This document shows, piece after piece, positions 46,798-56,937 of a DNA stretch of 64,000 nt. How positions within the stretch are numbered: position 1 is the first letter of the stretch; every line of letters begins with the position of its first letter. Source of the stretch: Entomortierella parvispora (lineage: Eukaryota; Mortierellomycota; Mortierellomycetes; Mortierellales; Mortierellaceae); contig OY752140.1 in assembly GCA_963573315.1 (NCBI GenBank), forward strand, positions 3,100,001-3,164,000. Reading direction: 5' to 3'. The notes below the pieces were generated by a model. That model ran no database searches, had not been told where the DNA came from, and saw only the letters and a program-made list of their open reading frames with translations. A program made the translations under genes and the position numbers.

Positions 46798-47223
46798 AAG
46801 CCGACCATCTCTCGTTTTCCTCCAGATTTTTTTCTTTCTTCTCTCACTCCCATTTTCTTCATCTTGCACTGCTCCTCTTCTCACAATCCCTCGCAATCAC
46901 CCATCCCTTTACTTTCCTCCCTCACACCGATCATAATCCGACGTGTGCTCGCCTCAATTGCTTATCATTCATCCGTACCTTCTTCCCTTCAACTACCCGT
47001 TGTTCCTGACTCTCCATCTGGCACTCAACTAAGGGGTCATCCGCAATACGTTCCGCTATCCTGTCCACTGACCACCAACAGCACGGCAATCGAGATTTCT
47101 TTTTTTGTTTCTTCTCCAGTCACATTCTTTTTCACTGCTACACACTTTCTGCCCAACTCTGTTTCTCTCAAGAACTCTCTTTTTCACACGAACTGTCAAC
47201 CCCACCCCTTCTTTCTATCAACC

Positions 47224-49476
47224 ATGAACTACCAGATTCTTGGAGACGGCTCTATGGCGATGATGATGTTGCCAGAAGCCAACTTTCTACACAGTAACAA
47301 CAACAGCAGCGGCAGCGACCACAGCATCAGCAACGGCAGTGCAAACAACTTTGGGCTGGTCGACACAACTCTGGGTCATGAATTCCTGTCAGGTCTGCCA
47401 ATGCACTTTGCTGCGAACTCTGGCAACGACTTTCTGAACGTCCCTAACCTCCGGAAAGTCTCATCCACCGCCGCCCTTCGCTCCGCCGCTGCCAATGATG
47501 CCGTCGTCGAGTCCATTGCACTCGAGGAGTGGCGACGCAGGCCTTCTCTACCCTTTGCCGCAAACAACACTTACAACGTCAACAGCAGCAACAGCGACAG
47601 CAACACTGACAATTCTAGCGACAGCAGTAACAACTCTTTGATCCTTGCATCTTCTTTGGCGCCAACGCAAACTACCCCTTCCGGTTCGTCATTACCTATC
47701 TTTGGACAGGGCCAGACCCCTGCTGTAGAAGGTGCAGTATTGTCAGTAACAGGATCATCTCTTCCTATTTCGACGTTGCCCTCTTCTGCTACCAATTCTT
47801 CCGCCTCACCTCCAGAGATGGACTACGTGATTACAAACCAAAATTACCTTCTCGCCCATCAACAACAACAACAGCAGTTCTATCATCCCTCTCCACAGCA
47901 CCTCCCTCCTCATCAACAACAACAAGAAGTGACCGCAGTATCGAGCACGTACGGTAGCAACGGCACACCTTCCTTTGTCCCTCTTTCAGAATTCCAAGGG
48001 GTGGGTGGCCAACAGCAGCAGCAATGGTCTGGGCAAGCAGCCACTTGGGTTGGCAATGCCGCGGGCTCGACAACGTCAATTGCTGCAGTCTCCGCGCACG
48101 TTCCAGCAGCACCTGTGGTGGCCTCCACGCCCATTGTCGGCTCTCACCTCCATCGCAGCAACAGCGCTATTCAACTTAGCAGTCAACATCATGCACAGCA
48201 CAACTACCTCTACCCCACCAGACCCTCCCAGCGCAAGAACCGTGCGTACCGTTCTTACCACCCCCAACCCCAACCCCAGTATCCATACCAGCCTCATCCA
48301 CACAATCAACCCTTCCCACAACCCCAGCCTCAGCTCCAGATTATGACGTCGTTCGATTCCAACCTCGTGTACCCGTCCCCTCAAGTCAGCGAGCAAGGCC
48401 AGTTTTGCCACCCAGCCCAGCACTACCCTTGGGGCCTGAGTGCCGCTGGAGGTGTATCCAACACCTCGCCAGTTGACAGCTGTTTCTCCTCGGGTTCCTC
48501 CACACCTTCGTCCATTGGCACGTCCATGTCTCCCTCCATGTCGTACTCGCCCTCCGAGCTGAGCGGGGCTACGTCTCGTGAATCGTCCAGGGCAACGTCA
48601 CCTTCGAATCTCTACGAGGCCTATTTGGTCGAACGTCGACTCCGTCGCGTTGGGGACGGGAGCGAGCCTGTTGGGCCCTCCAGCTTGATCATTCGTTCAA
48701 GAAAGTCTTCGACCTCTTCCACCTCCTCGAGCCTGTCCCAGAGGCGGATGTCGACTTTGCGCGAGACGACGAACGCGGCCATGGTTACGCCCAAGGTGAA
48801 CACTACGGCCACGGCCGCGACAATGACTGGCACGACTGCAGTCACCTCGCCAGCGACGTCACCCACAGCGTCCTCGCCCATGGCCACAGCCCCAACCACA
48901 AGCACCACGCCTACACACCAGTGTCCAACCTGCGGCTTGTGCTTTGCTGGCCCCGCGGTCTTGGTCCGCCACATCGAGTCCATCCATGACAAGTTGCTTT
49001 GGAACTGCGTGGGCTGCAAGTCCAACCTGTCCCGGCGCGATGCTGTGACGCGCCACATCAATCTGTCCCCCATGGACTCTATCTGTCGCCAGGTCGGAAC
49101 CATTGGCCAGCTCAAGATGATCCATGGGACAGAGATCCAGTACGAGATCTCGCCTTACAGGGCCAAGCCTCTGGATGAAGTCATGAGCCGCATGGGCAAG
49201 AAGACTCCTTCCTCTTCGAACGGTCCCTCGACAGCCTCCGCGGCGTCGGCAACCTTCCGGAGGAGAGAGTCAAGCGCCAGCACAGGGCGCGCTCGCAGCT
49301 CCCAGATGTGCATTCAAGACCAATTGGACGGTGACCAACAGGCAACTACGACCTTTGAAGAGGCCCTTAGGATGGCGGCCACTGGAGGTGTAGCGGCTGT
49401 CAAGAAGGAGGATCTGCAGGGTCTTCGTCGTCGTCGGGCATCATTCCCTTCCTTGGCGGTTCGCCGTAGAAAGTGA
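47224..49476 (+). CDS. Two-finger zinc finger transcription factor (C2H2 + C2HC)
   Basis: Single exon, 750 residues from ATG 47224 (context TCAACCATGAAC). The frame is open back to 46495, but that part crosses an A27 tract and a TATA box and reads as leader. The N-terminal 560 residues are Ser/Gln/Pro-rich with Asn/Ser and Gln repeats. Finger 1 starts at residue 567: CPTCGLCFAGPAVLVRH then IESIH (CX2CX12HX4H). Finger 2 starts at residue 595: CVGCKSNLSRRDAVTRH, INLSPMDSI, then Cys (CX2CX12HX9C). A conserved-looking basic region and an RRRRASF/VRRRK end follow. The SRRDAVTRH segment is close to ARRDTVILH of the gene at 6271, supporting common descent. Likely a nuclear regulator. Confidence 0.87.
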   Translation: MNYQILGDGSMAMMMLPEANFLHSNNNSSGSDHSISNGSANNFGLVDTTLGHEFLSGLPMHFAANSGNDFLNVPNLRKVSSTAALRSAAANDAVVESIALEEWRRRPSLPFAANNTYNVNSSNSDSNTDNSSDSSNNSLILASSLAPTQTTPSGSSLPIFGQGQTPAVEGAVLSVTGSSLPISTLPSSATNSSASPPEMDYVITNQNYLLAHQQQQQQFYHPSPQHLPPHQQQQEVTAVSSTYGSNGTPSFVPLSEFQGVGGQQQQQWSGQAATWVGNAAGSTTSIAAVSAHVPAAPVVASTPIVGSHLHRSNSAIQLSSQHHAQHNYLYPTRPSQRKNRAYRSYHPQPQPQYPYQPHPHNQPFPQPQPQLQIMTSFDSNLVYPSPQVSEQGQFCHPAQHYPWGLSAAGGVSNTSPVDSCFSSGSSTPSSIGTSMSPSMSYSPSELSGATSRESSRATSPSNLYEAYLVERRLRRVGDGSEPVGPSSLIIRSRKSSTSSTSSSLSQRRMSTLRETTNAAMVTPKVNTTATAATMTGTTAVTSPATSPTASSPMATAPTTSTTPTHQCPTCGLCFAGPAVLVRHIESIHDKLLWNCVGCKSNLSRRDAVTRHINLSPMDSICRQVGTIGQLKMIHGTEIQYEISPYRAKPLDEVMSRMGKKTPSSSNGPSTASAASATFRRRESSASTGRARSSQMCIQDQLDGDQQATTTFEEALRMAATGGVAAVKKEDLQGLRRRRASFPSLAVRRRK

Positions 49477-51092
49477 TTTTATTACATATCGTTGTTTCTT
49501 TTTTCTTTTTCCTCTGTTTAGTTCTACTCTCTTTTCTCCCTTTCTCTCTCTCCTGAAAAAAAAGCATTTATACCCTTTTGCATACCCTTTTCTGTCTCTT
49601 CTTTTCTCTTCTCTTTTTTTCCTGCTCTTCTTTTTTCTTTTCCATACATCTATACGCGCTATCTCCCTCCATTTTTGCATCAATGATTTCAAAAAACACC
49701 CTCCTCAAAAAGAAAAAAAAAAAAGGAAAAAAAGTCCTTTCAAAAAAGCTTCAAAAGAATGTAAATAAACTACTTTGTCTGCAATGTTCAAAAAAGAAAA
49801 AGAACTCTGAGATATCTCCCTCCACCTCCTCGATGTACCTGCAGCAGGTCAATCAGCTGGAAGAATGTTTATTCTTTTCTATGCGAGGACGATCATCGTC
49901 TTTTCTTCCAAAAAAAAAGAGAGCTCACACACTCACACACACTCACACAACACACACACAATGCAAGGACAATATGGTTTGAGTTCTCGCTTGTTTATCG
50001 GCTCCTTTTGAGCCCTCTTTTTCGATTTGAACCATTCCTTACTTTACAAATTTTGGAGGGAAGCCATGGCCCCAACACCCCCCTATTTTGCGAGCCCACT
50101 CTTTCTAGAGTTCACCTTCAATTGCCCAAACGCCGAAAAAAATTCGCCGACGAAACATCAACGCAGCACCACGCGAGTGGAGTAACTCGCAAGGTACATG
50201 TATCTCGTGCTGACAGCCCCAGCAGCTCTACTGTACTTGCTCTACATGCAAATAGGTGGCGCCGATACCAGACATTGAGTATGTACCTACTATTCGAAGC
50301 TCTCCAGGCGGACTTGGTTTCAGAGACAAGGAGCCAGTGAAGGTTCACCACCAGACTCTAGAAGGAATTCATCTGTCCTTTGTATTCAGGTGGTCCACTG
50401 TCCTCTGTGTTCAGGCGGTCATTGTTGACATAGTCTTCCAAGGAAGACTACTGTAAGCTCTAGTGAGAGAATGCTAGATCCGGCTCTAGCGGATGGGAGC
50501 CTTAGCGGCTTGAAGCGATTTGAGTAGCGAATCATTTCGCATTCAAGGGCATGGCCACGGTAAATGAAACGGTTGATCTTCATGTAGGAAATGACAGTTT
50601 GCTTCGCTTCAAGTGTCCCAAAAGTGCTGAACAAGTCCATCCAAAGACGCGTCTGGTCCAGTGGCACACTGCTGCAGGTTGCGCCACCAAAACGGAGGGT
50701 AATCATCACGTGATCGAAGGGTGGGTGTGGCCGGTGTGCCTATGTAAGGAGAATACGCCGTCCTATTCTGTGGGAGATGAGGGTGGTTCTCGGCTCCAGG
50801 GCTCCAGTGACTTTTGCTAGGTTCGAGCACAGAGATAGAGTCGGTGCAGGAGCACGTCTGGGGACCAAAGCTGCGCATCTTGTGAGTTGCCTGTTGGGGG
50901 GTCATGGGCAACGTTCGTGGGACGCGTGTGAAAGTTCCTGACGTCGAAAGCGCCTGGCACTGCCACACAAACCTGCTCTTCTTTCCTTCTTCCCTTTTTC
51001 TTTTCTATCCCTCTTCCCCATCAACTCTCCATTCATACCCTTCCCGCAAATGACCGCACGTTCTCTGGTGTCCGACTCATCTATCGGCACTC
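49477..51092. other. Intergenic, 3' flank of zinc finger gene to SH3 pseudogene
   Basis: A/T-rich flank with A and T runs (49480-49780), a CACA-rich stretch (49922-49970), and an imperfect 24-25 base tandem duplication at about 50373-50421 (CTGTCCTYTGTRTTCAGGYGGTC). Short opposing frames at 50419-50968 do not resemble a known family and may be degenerate DNA. No functional gene is supported. Confidence 0.45.
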
Positions 51093-51813
51093 ATGCATGT
51101 ATCAGGACCCGCCTGCTACCATATTTTCCAAGCACTTCACGGACATGTCCTTTTTTTGTCGGAGCGCGGCTTCCTCCAGCAGGACTCGCTGAATATGTGA
51201 GTATCATCCCTTGACCTCTCTGTTCCTCTCTTCCTGTTTATCACATGCTCTCTGACATTTCCACCTCTATGTAGAATCTTGACCGAGCTCTTCAAGCTGG
51301 ATCCACAATCCTCGTCTCCCTCGTCTCCGTCCAAACCCAGAGCACCACACGGAATAAACCCCTTCGTAGCGGGTAGCATGTTTTCGATGTCAGTTTCATC
51401 CAGTCAGAACCCTGCTGCACTTTTACACGAAAGAAGCAACGGACGCCTACTGGAAGAGAACGGCTCATTTCAGAGACTGAATACCTATCAGGGAAGCACG
51501 CTTTCGACCAACACCGGACCCACTGTTCCCGAACCCCTGGACATGGGTTCAAATCGAGGATCTTCAGTCAACCCAGAGACGACCCACACCCGTTACACAA
51601 CTGTCAGCCCCTTTGTCACTATGGTCTCTGCTTCAACTTCAAGGCCGGCGGATCCCGCTGTAGAGAGGCAGCAAATTCAGCAGCAGGACCCTGAATCTCC
51701 TCCGACTTATGTCGAACCTTTGGCATATTAACCCCCAACAGCGGATCAGCTCAAGTCCAACAAGCCGGCTCCTGCCGTACCGCCTCCTTCATACCAAGAT
51801 GTTCACTCCTTGC

Positions 51814-51850
<37 letters not shown>

Positions 51851-52278
51851 GCAGCAGCAGCAGCAAAGGCAGGTCCAAGAGTTCCAAATGCAGCAACTGC
51901 AACAGCAACAAGAGGCTGTCCTTCGACGGCAACAGCAATTGCAAGCCCAACAAGAACAACTGCTCTTGCAGGCGAGGACTCGGCGACTTGCCTTTCAAGA
52001 CCGGAGATAGTTAAGTCGTCGAATTTTGTAAGTATCTCTCTTTTTTATCGATAGTCTGTTTGTTACAGCCAAAAAAAAAAAAAAAAAAAAAAAAACTGCG
52101 GCGATCAAGACTGGTGTCTATCCATTCAGTTTCTTCAGGTGGAATAGGTTCGACTACCTTTCTGATTTTCTTTTTATCTATAATACTTGAATTCCTCATA
52201 GTAAACAAGGATTGGTGGAGAGGATCCCTGAAAATGGAGGTTGGTATATTCCCCGTAGCCTATGTGCGCAAGCTGTAA
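51093..52278 (+). pseudogene. Decayed SH3-domain protein with PPxY and polyQ region
   Basis: Pieces of one gene remain in order. A first exon (51093-51196; HIFQALHGHVLFLSERGFLQ) splices in phase to 51275 (IILTELFKLD). The frame is Ser/Pro-rich with a PPTY motif and then meets a stop TAA at 51729-51731. The same frame resumes at once with LKSNKPAPAVPPPSYQDVHS and a Gln-rich run to about 51970. The SH3 core follows but is broken. Its first half (GLGDLPFKTGD) is in a different frame, consistent with loss of one base near 51972. A stop at 52012-52014 and lost bases precede VVEF. After a 174-base intron carrying an A25 tract, NKDWWRGSLKMEVGIFPVAY and VRKL complete the SH3 domain. Such proteins are actin/endocytosis adaptors. 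Assembly errors could mimic part of this, but three lesions favour a pseudogene. Confidence 0.7.
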
Positions 52279-52461
52279 GTTCATAGAGGCATCGACCATT
52301 CTGGAGAAACATTGGCGCCAACGAAAAACATCAAGTTCAAAACCATTTTCTAATATTGCAATAGAAACACGCCTGCAAATGCGAAGGCCCGTACCGTTAA
52401 GGTCATCATGCCATGATGACATGATTTCCACCCATTAAATCTACTCGAACCTTTCAAGAAA

Positions 52462-52498
52462 ACATTTTTTTAATACATTTTTTTAATACATTTTTTTT
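52462..52498. repeat. 13-base tandem repeat at the 3' end of the PTAR1-like gene
   Basis: ACATTTTTTTAAT is repeated almost three times directly beyond the stop of the minus-strand gene at 52499; on the coding strand it gives ATTAAAAAAATGT units in the 3' UTR. Confidence 0.7.
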
Positions 52499-54245
52499 CT
52501 ACTGTGTGCTATCAATGCTTGATGACCAATCCAGGTGTCGGATAAAGGCAAGATATCGTTCTCCATACAACGCCTGCAGATCAATGGCGCTCTGCTCCAC
52601 GCTTTCAGACTGATTTGTTTGTTTGACGAATTCAAGCTCGGTAACGGGGGAAGCGAACGAGATTGAACCTCCCAAAGAATGATCGACCGCCAACTCCACA
52701 GTATCCACCTCGGTCTCGCTGTCTAGCCATTGAAGTCCATAGTAAACAAATCGGAGATGGTACCAAAGAGACTCATGTCCAGGATACGACAAGATGAGGT
52801 CCCTCGTCCGCTGCAATTCTGTCCGCCAGAGTCTCAAGACCCATGGATAACTGGCCCGTATTAAAGATGTTCCTTCTGGCATCGCAACGTAATTGGCGCC
52901 ATGAGATAGCTGGTCCTGTCCCACATCATAACTCTGAACGCGTCTCTCACGTTGACGCTGACGCCTCTGAGTGAGCTCCTCACGTGTCCACTGCAGGGCC
53001 TTGCATGAGTTTCGAGTAGGCGGTGATGGCCCTGTTTCATTTTCGTCAGCACAAATCTGTACAGCCCATCGTCCGCTCAGCTGCAACATGCACTGCTGAA
53101 GATGTTGTTGTGTTGAATGATCCGAAATATTCCTTGCCGTGTGGTCCTTCATACGGTCGTATTCTGTCTCCAATGGAGCCATATCAATCATATCTGGTCC
53201 TGAGGACGGAATCCCAAAGCTCGCTATCCACCAATGGCGACCAAGCTCTTGAACCAGCCAATGTCGCATTGTCCATGCGTAATAGCATTTCGGGTATCTC
53301 TCGGCCGCTTGATGGCATACTTGCAGGTGTTTTTCCACAATAGCCGGCCGCATTGGGGTCCTGTCAAGATCAGGAAACATATGGCACAGAAGCCACTTTC
53401 TGTTTTGCAAACAAAGAACGACGCGAATTTTCTAGTTATTATTTTGGTCAAAACACTGTGTTGGACAGATATCTCTGCAAGTCTTGCCTGTGATGCCAAG
53501 CGCCCGAGCTTTTACAGTTCCGTGGTATCGTCAGAATAGCATCCAAAAACTTTAGTTCCGTTTCAGCGTCAAGAACGCCTTCCTCAACTAGTCGTTTTCT
53601 AATAGTCGATGATTAGCATTGGAAAACGTGATTGTAGAAATGTTATAGCCAAAGTGGCGCCTAGTCTACCTTGCATTGACGGCCGTAAAAGAATCTGGGC
53701 AGACTATCATGAGGCAAGATGTGGCCTGAATGACCTGGTTGCATTTTTCTGCACAAAAGAAAGATAAGTTTTTAGGGAAATGGCAATAAACTCCAAGCTG
53801 TTGATAAATTCCTTACCAGAGATACCCCACCAGTCCTGTCCATTGCTGCTTGATGCGTCGATTTTGACGGCCGCTTTGAGTGTCGCATAGGCTTCCGCTA
53901 AAAGTGGGACCCAGCAATATATGGGAATACCAAGCTTAGTTCCCTTCTCCTCAAGCACAAAAGGGTAAAGAGGGAGGCTCTCCGCCGATTCTTTGTCGTC
54001 CGGGTCCGCAAGAAACGGAAGAATGCCAATCTCATCTCTAAGGTCGAAACGCAGAAACAGAATCAATAAGATGCGCATGGAAAGGCTGTTGCCACCAATT
54101 CTTGTCTCATAATGATGCAAGCATGTGTCGCCTACATGTTGCTTTGACTGAGGATCCGGATTAGCCTCTGATAGATGACACCCTGCGTCAGTGAGGGATC
54201 TAGAGTAACGATGGGTGTGTTTGCGAGACGAGCTTCGGACGCCAT
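52499..54245 (-). CDS. PTAR1: PTAR1-like prenyltransferase alpha subunit
   Basis: Five exons, 54245-54136, 54037-53817, 53748-53670, 53598-53488 and 53399-52499, give 473 residues in one frame. Prenyltransferase alpha repeats (helix pairs with a Trp core) are seen as CPDSFTAVNARKRLVEEG, GAWHHRKWLL, YYAWTMRHWLV and ESLWYHLRFVYYGL. The overall length and the divergent repeats fit PTAR1, the alpha subunit of geranylgeranyltransferase III, rather than farnesyltransferase alpha. With the Rab GGTase beta subunit, PTAR1 prenylates the SNARE Ykt6. The fourth intron uses a GC donor (CACAG|GCAAGA) and AG acceptor; it is required to join AWHH to RKWLL. The start ATG at 54245 gives MASEARLANTPIVTLDPSLT; the longer frame from 54291 is less likely. 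SAR1 lies just upstream on the same strand. Confidence 0.78.
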
Positions 54246-54455
54246 GAGCAACGGGGATTGAATGCAAAGGAAGAAGGAAAGGTGTGACCATGAACTTTTT
54301 CTTTTTCTTGTCTTTTGAACGCGTACAACGCCATCAAGATATGATAGCTTGAGGTCTTTCTATACAATCGCCACCGACGCCAAACATCTAAACACAGGTT
54401 GCATAAAAATATACTGTATTTGAATCCATTCGAAACCCCCTAAACTACGTCCGCT

Positions 54456-55691
54456 TTAGATGTATTGGGACATCCAAAGGAAACCATCGCCGTATCCCTG
54501 CTTCATGACAACAGAGCACATGAAGACCTCGATGGGGCGCATGTCCTTCAATGGGACCTTGCCTTTGCCAGTGGTCTGGATCAAACCAAGGGCAGAGCGG
54601 AGCTCCTCCTCAGAGACAGCGCCAGGGGCATCAATCTTGTTTCCGAGAATCAGGAAAGGAACACGCTCCAACTGCTGAATGGCAAGAAGGGCCTGTGAGG
54701 ACAAAATAAATTGTCAAAAAAAAGTCAGTTCAAGCATATAGACAGGCCAAGACAAACCCCCCCGCGCTACAATCCACTTTGGCGAGTTTCTCGCCAACAC
54801 TTACATCCAACTCGGCCTTAGACTCGAAGAAACGCTCGCGATCCTGGGTATCAACCAAGAAGACGATACCGTTGACCTCGGCGAAATAGTCCTTCCAGAT
54901 GCGACGGGCTATTAGTAAAATTGAAAAAATAGCATTGACCTGTTAGACCTTTTGTAGAGACTGACACATATTCACACGCCTCCTTGATTCTTGTGCTTCC
55001 TTATACGCAATGTGGATCCTATATCTGTTTGCCACGTTTACCTTGCTGATGTCCACCCAGATCAAAAGTCGTGAACTTGACGTTGGAGATAGACAACTCC
55101 TCAGAAGCTAAGACGAGGCGCAAAGGTGAGAGGAAAAGGAGGAGAGAGGGGTATTCAGCAAACACGTTCGATCTGATCCCTTCAACATAACGTGGTCGAT
55201 CCTATTTCTTTTTTGTCTGTTCCTGAGTTCTTACTGGGGTGAAGAGTGGGCTGGAGAGTAGCAAGACGGTCGTTCTTCAACATGTGGAGAAGGGTGGTCT
55301 TTCCAGCGTTATCGAGACCGAGGAAGAGAATCTTTGCGTTCTTGTTAAACAGGCCTATAGATGAGTCAAGAAAACAACAATTTAGTACTCTGGTTCCAGG
55401 AGGTGATGGATTGCGGAATTCCACGTCCCGATCGTCCGCCTGATTTCCCAGTCAGTCCATCTCCCGTCTGTCTGTCTAGAAAAGGGTGTTTTCGTTTAGA
55501 TGCAAACGAAGGTAGGTCCTTTTGTCCTGCGCCATCAAAGCAGCCTTTTTGCGAGAGGCCGGGTCCTGTCCTGTGCAAGTCCGAGTCCTGATGGGCTTTA
55601 AAGTGCGCTGTCCGCCGCATGGAGGGCAAGGCGGGGATGTTTACGCACCGAGGCTCGACAAGACATCGCGGAACCACTCAATGATGAACAT
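54456..55691 (-). CDS. SAR1: SAR1, small GTPase of the COPII coat
   Basis: Five exons, 55691-55649, 55354-55235, 55107-55042, 54908-54805 and 54692-54456, give 189 residues, the normal Sar1 length. The N-terminal amphipathic helix is [15 protein letters not shown]. GTPase motifs are complete: GLDNAGKT (P-loop), TLHPTSEEL (switch I Thr), DLGGHQQARR (switch II with His) and GNKIDAPGA. The C-terminal [16 protein letters not shown] is a Sar1 signature. Sar1-GTP inserts its helix into the ER membrane and recruits Sec23/24 to form COPII vesicles. Introns interrupt the gene between the GTPase motifs. Confidence 0.97.
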
Positions 55692-56937
55692 GATGGGCTG
55701 TGTGTGTGTGTATGGTGCGTGAAAGGGGGATGGAGCGGGAGGAGAAAGGAGAGAAGGAGAAAAGGAAGCGAGATGAAGGATGAAGGGAGCGCGGGATCAC
55801 TGGGATCGAGCCACGTCGGTGCCGCCCGCGGTCAATTAGACGGCGATCGGCTATGTGGGCGACCTCTATTTGACCGGGCGCACAAATCCCATGTGCGAAT
55901 TTCGTCTTCCAGCCCTGCCAGCCTGCACTCTGCGGGTCGCTGCTCATTGCTTCGCTTCTCGCTTCTCATCTTCCAGCGGCCATCCTTTCGTTGCTAGGCT
56001 TGTTCTTCAGAAATCATCCAAGTATCAACGCGTTCCTAGGGCAGTGGCCCGGATACAACAAACAAGGACGCACCAGTGTTTCTAGGCTGCAGGGTGGGGT
56101 GGGCGTAGCGCGTTTCTGGTAACAGGCACGCCAGTGGCATTCACGGTTGCTGCCTGTTGTGGCTCGGGAAACCACTTTGATTCGACTTCTGACTTAAACA
56201 GGCCTGTTCTTTTGTGAGCAAACCTATAAGAGGAGAGTAAACAACAAACGGCAGGAGCGAGATGGTGAACACTGGGCGAACCCCTGACACACTGTGGTGC
56301 ACTGTGGTACTGTTCGTGCGTGTTCCTGCCCAAACACTCTGCTCCCAACGCAGGCGGAACGACGGGGACCCTTGTACCTTCAGCTTGGGATACTAGACTA
56401 ATGGTCGTGTTCTGGTCTGCCGCTAGCGGCTATCAAAAATGAATGGCGTGGGCATGCGACAAACCAAAATGGTAAAAATAATCGCATTTCATATAATTTT
56501 GGGCTGCAAACAGGGGTGCTGTGGGATTATAGAAATTGGCTATCTCCCGGATCTCGCCTGCTGTATAAATAACTTCGTAGGCGTGTTGAGGAAGAGAAGA
56601 GGCGGGCCCCAGCTCCTTGCTTGCTAATTTCTGCCGTCCTCTCAACAATCAGTGCCAGGGGTCCATTTTCGCGCCGCGCTTATTGAAGTGGTCGATAGGT
56701 CTGCCTTGTCCCCAGAATTCATCGGAATGCTCACAAGAGATGAGAGCTCAGCACTTGTTCTCTTGTGCAAATCCTATTCTGGTACGTCTGTCGGCCGTTT
56801 TTATCTTGCCTCTCCACGGTCCTTTATTCGTTCGCCAGGGTATAAAAGTAACCAGTTTCCCCAGTTCCAGGATTTTTTCTTCAAGTCACACTTCCCCTTC
56901 CAACACAAACCTCAACCCTACCCAGTCCTTCCTCACC
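55692..56937. other. Divergent intergenic region, SAR1 / LysM protein
   Basis: Promoters of SAR1 (-) and the LysM gene (+). A TG repeat lies at 55699-55711 in the SAR1 leader, and the LysM TATA box is at 56841. Small direct repeats (CACTGTGG) occur near 56289-56306. No coding gene is seen between. Confidence 0.55.
56841..56847 (+). promoter_or_regulatory. TATA box, LysM gene
   Basis: GGGTATAAAAGTAACC lies 91-97 bases upstream of the ATG at 56938, an exact TATAAAA at a typical distance. Confidence 0.7.

Larger units (their letters stand above)
41249..47223. other. 6-kb gene-poor region upstream of a two-finger factor
   Basis: No frame here has protein-like composition on either strand, and no splice-linked exon set was found. 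The region holds pyrimidine-rich blocks, homopolymers T25 (41580-41604), T26 (44815-44840), A27 (46702-46728) and T15 (43905-43919), and GCATGC-rich repeats (42391-42451; 43971-43983). The last 430 bases, after a TATAAAG at 46791, are probably the 5' UTR of the factor at 47224. The length suggests a large regulatory region, or genes too diverged for me to recognise. Confidence 0.5.

Noticed and set aside
46495-47223. In-frame N-terminal extension of the zinc finger factor to 993 residues
   Set aside because: It crosses an A27 tract read as polylysine and a TATAAAG at 46791, and has leader-like composition. The ATG at 47224 has good context and begins protein-like sequence.
50419-50968. Opposing 90-120 codon frames between the zinc finger gene and the pseudogene
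   Set aside because: A few stretches look protein-like but no family, start or splice model could be supported.
51543-51556. GGTTCAAATC resembling a tRNA T-loop
   Set aside because: No A box, acceptor stem or anticodon arm can be built around it. It lies in the former coding frame of the SH3 pseudogene. A similar match at 50023-50033 on minus also fails.
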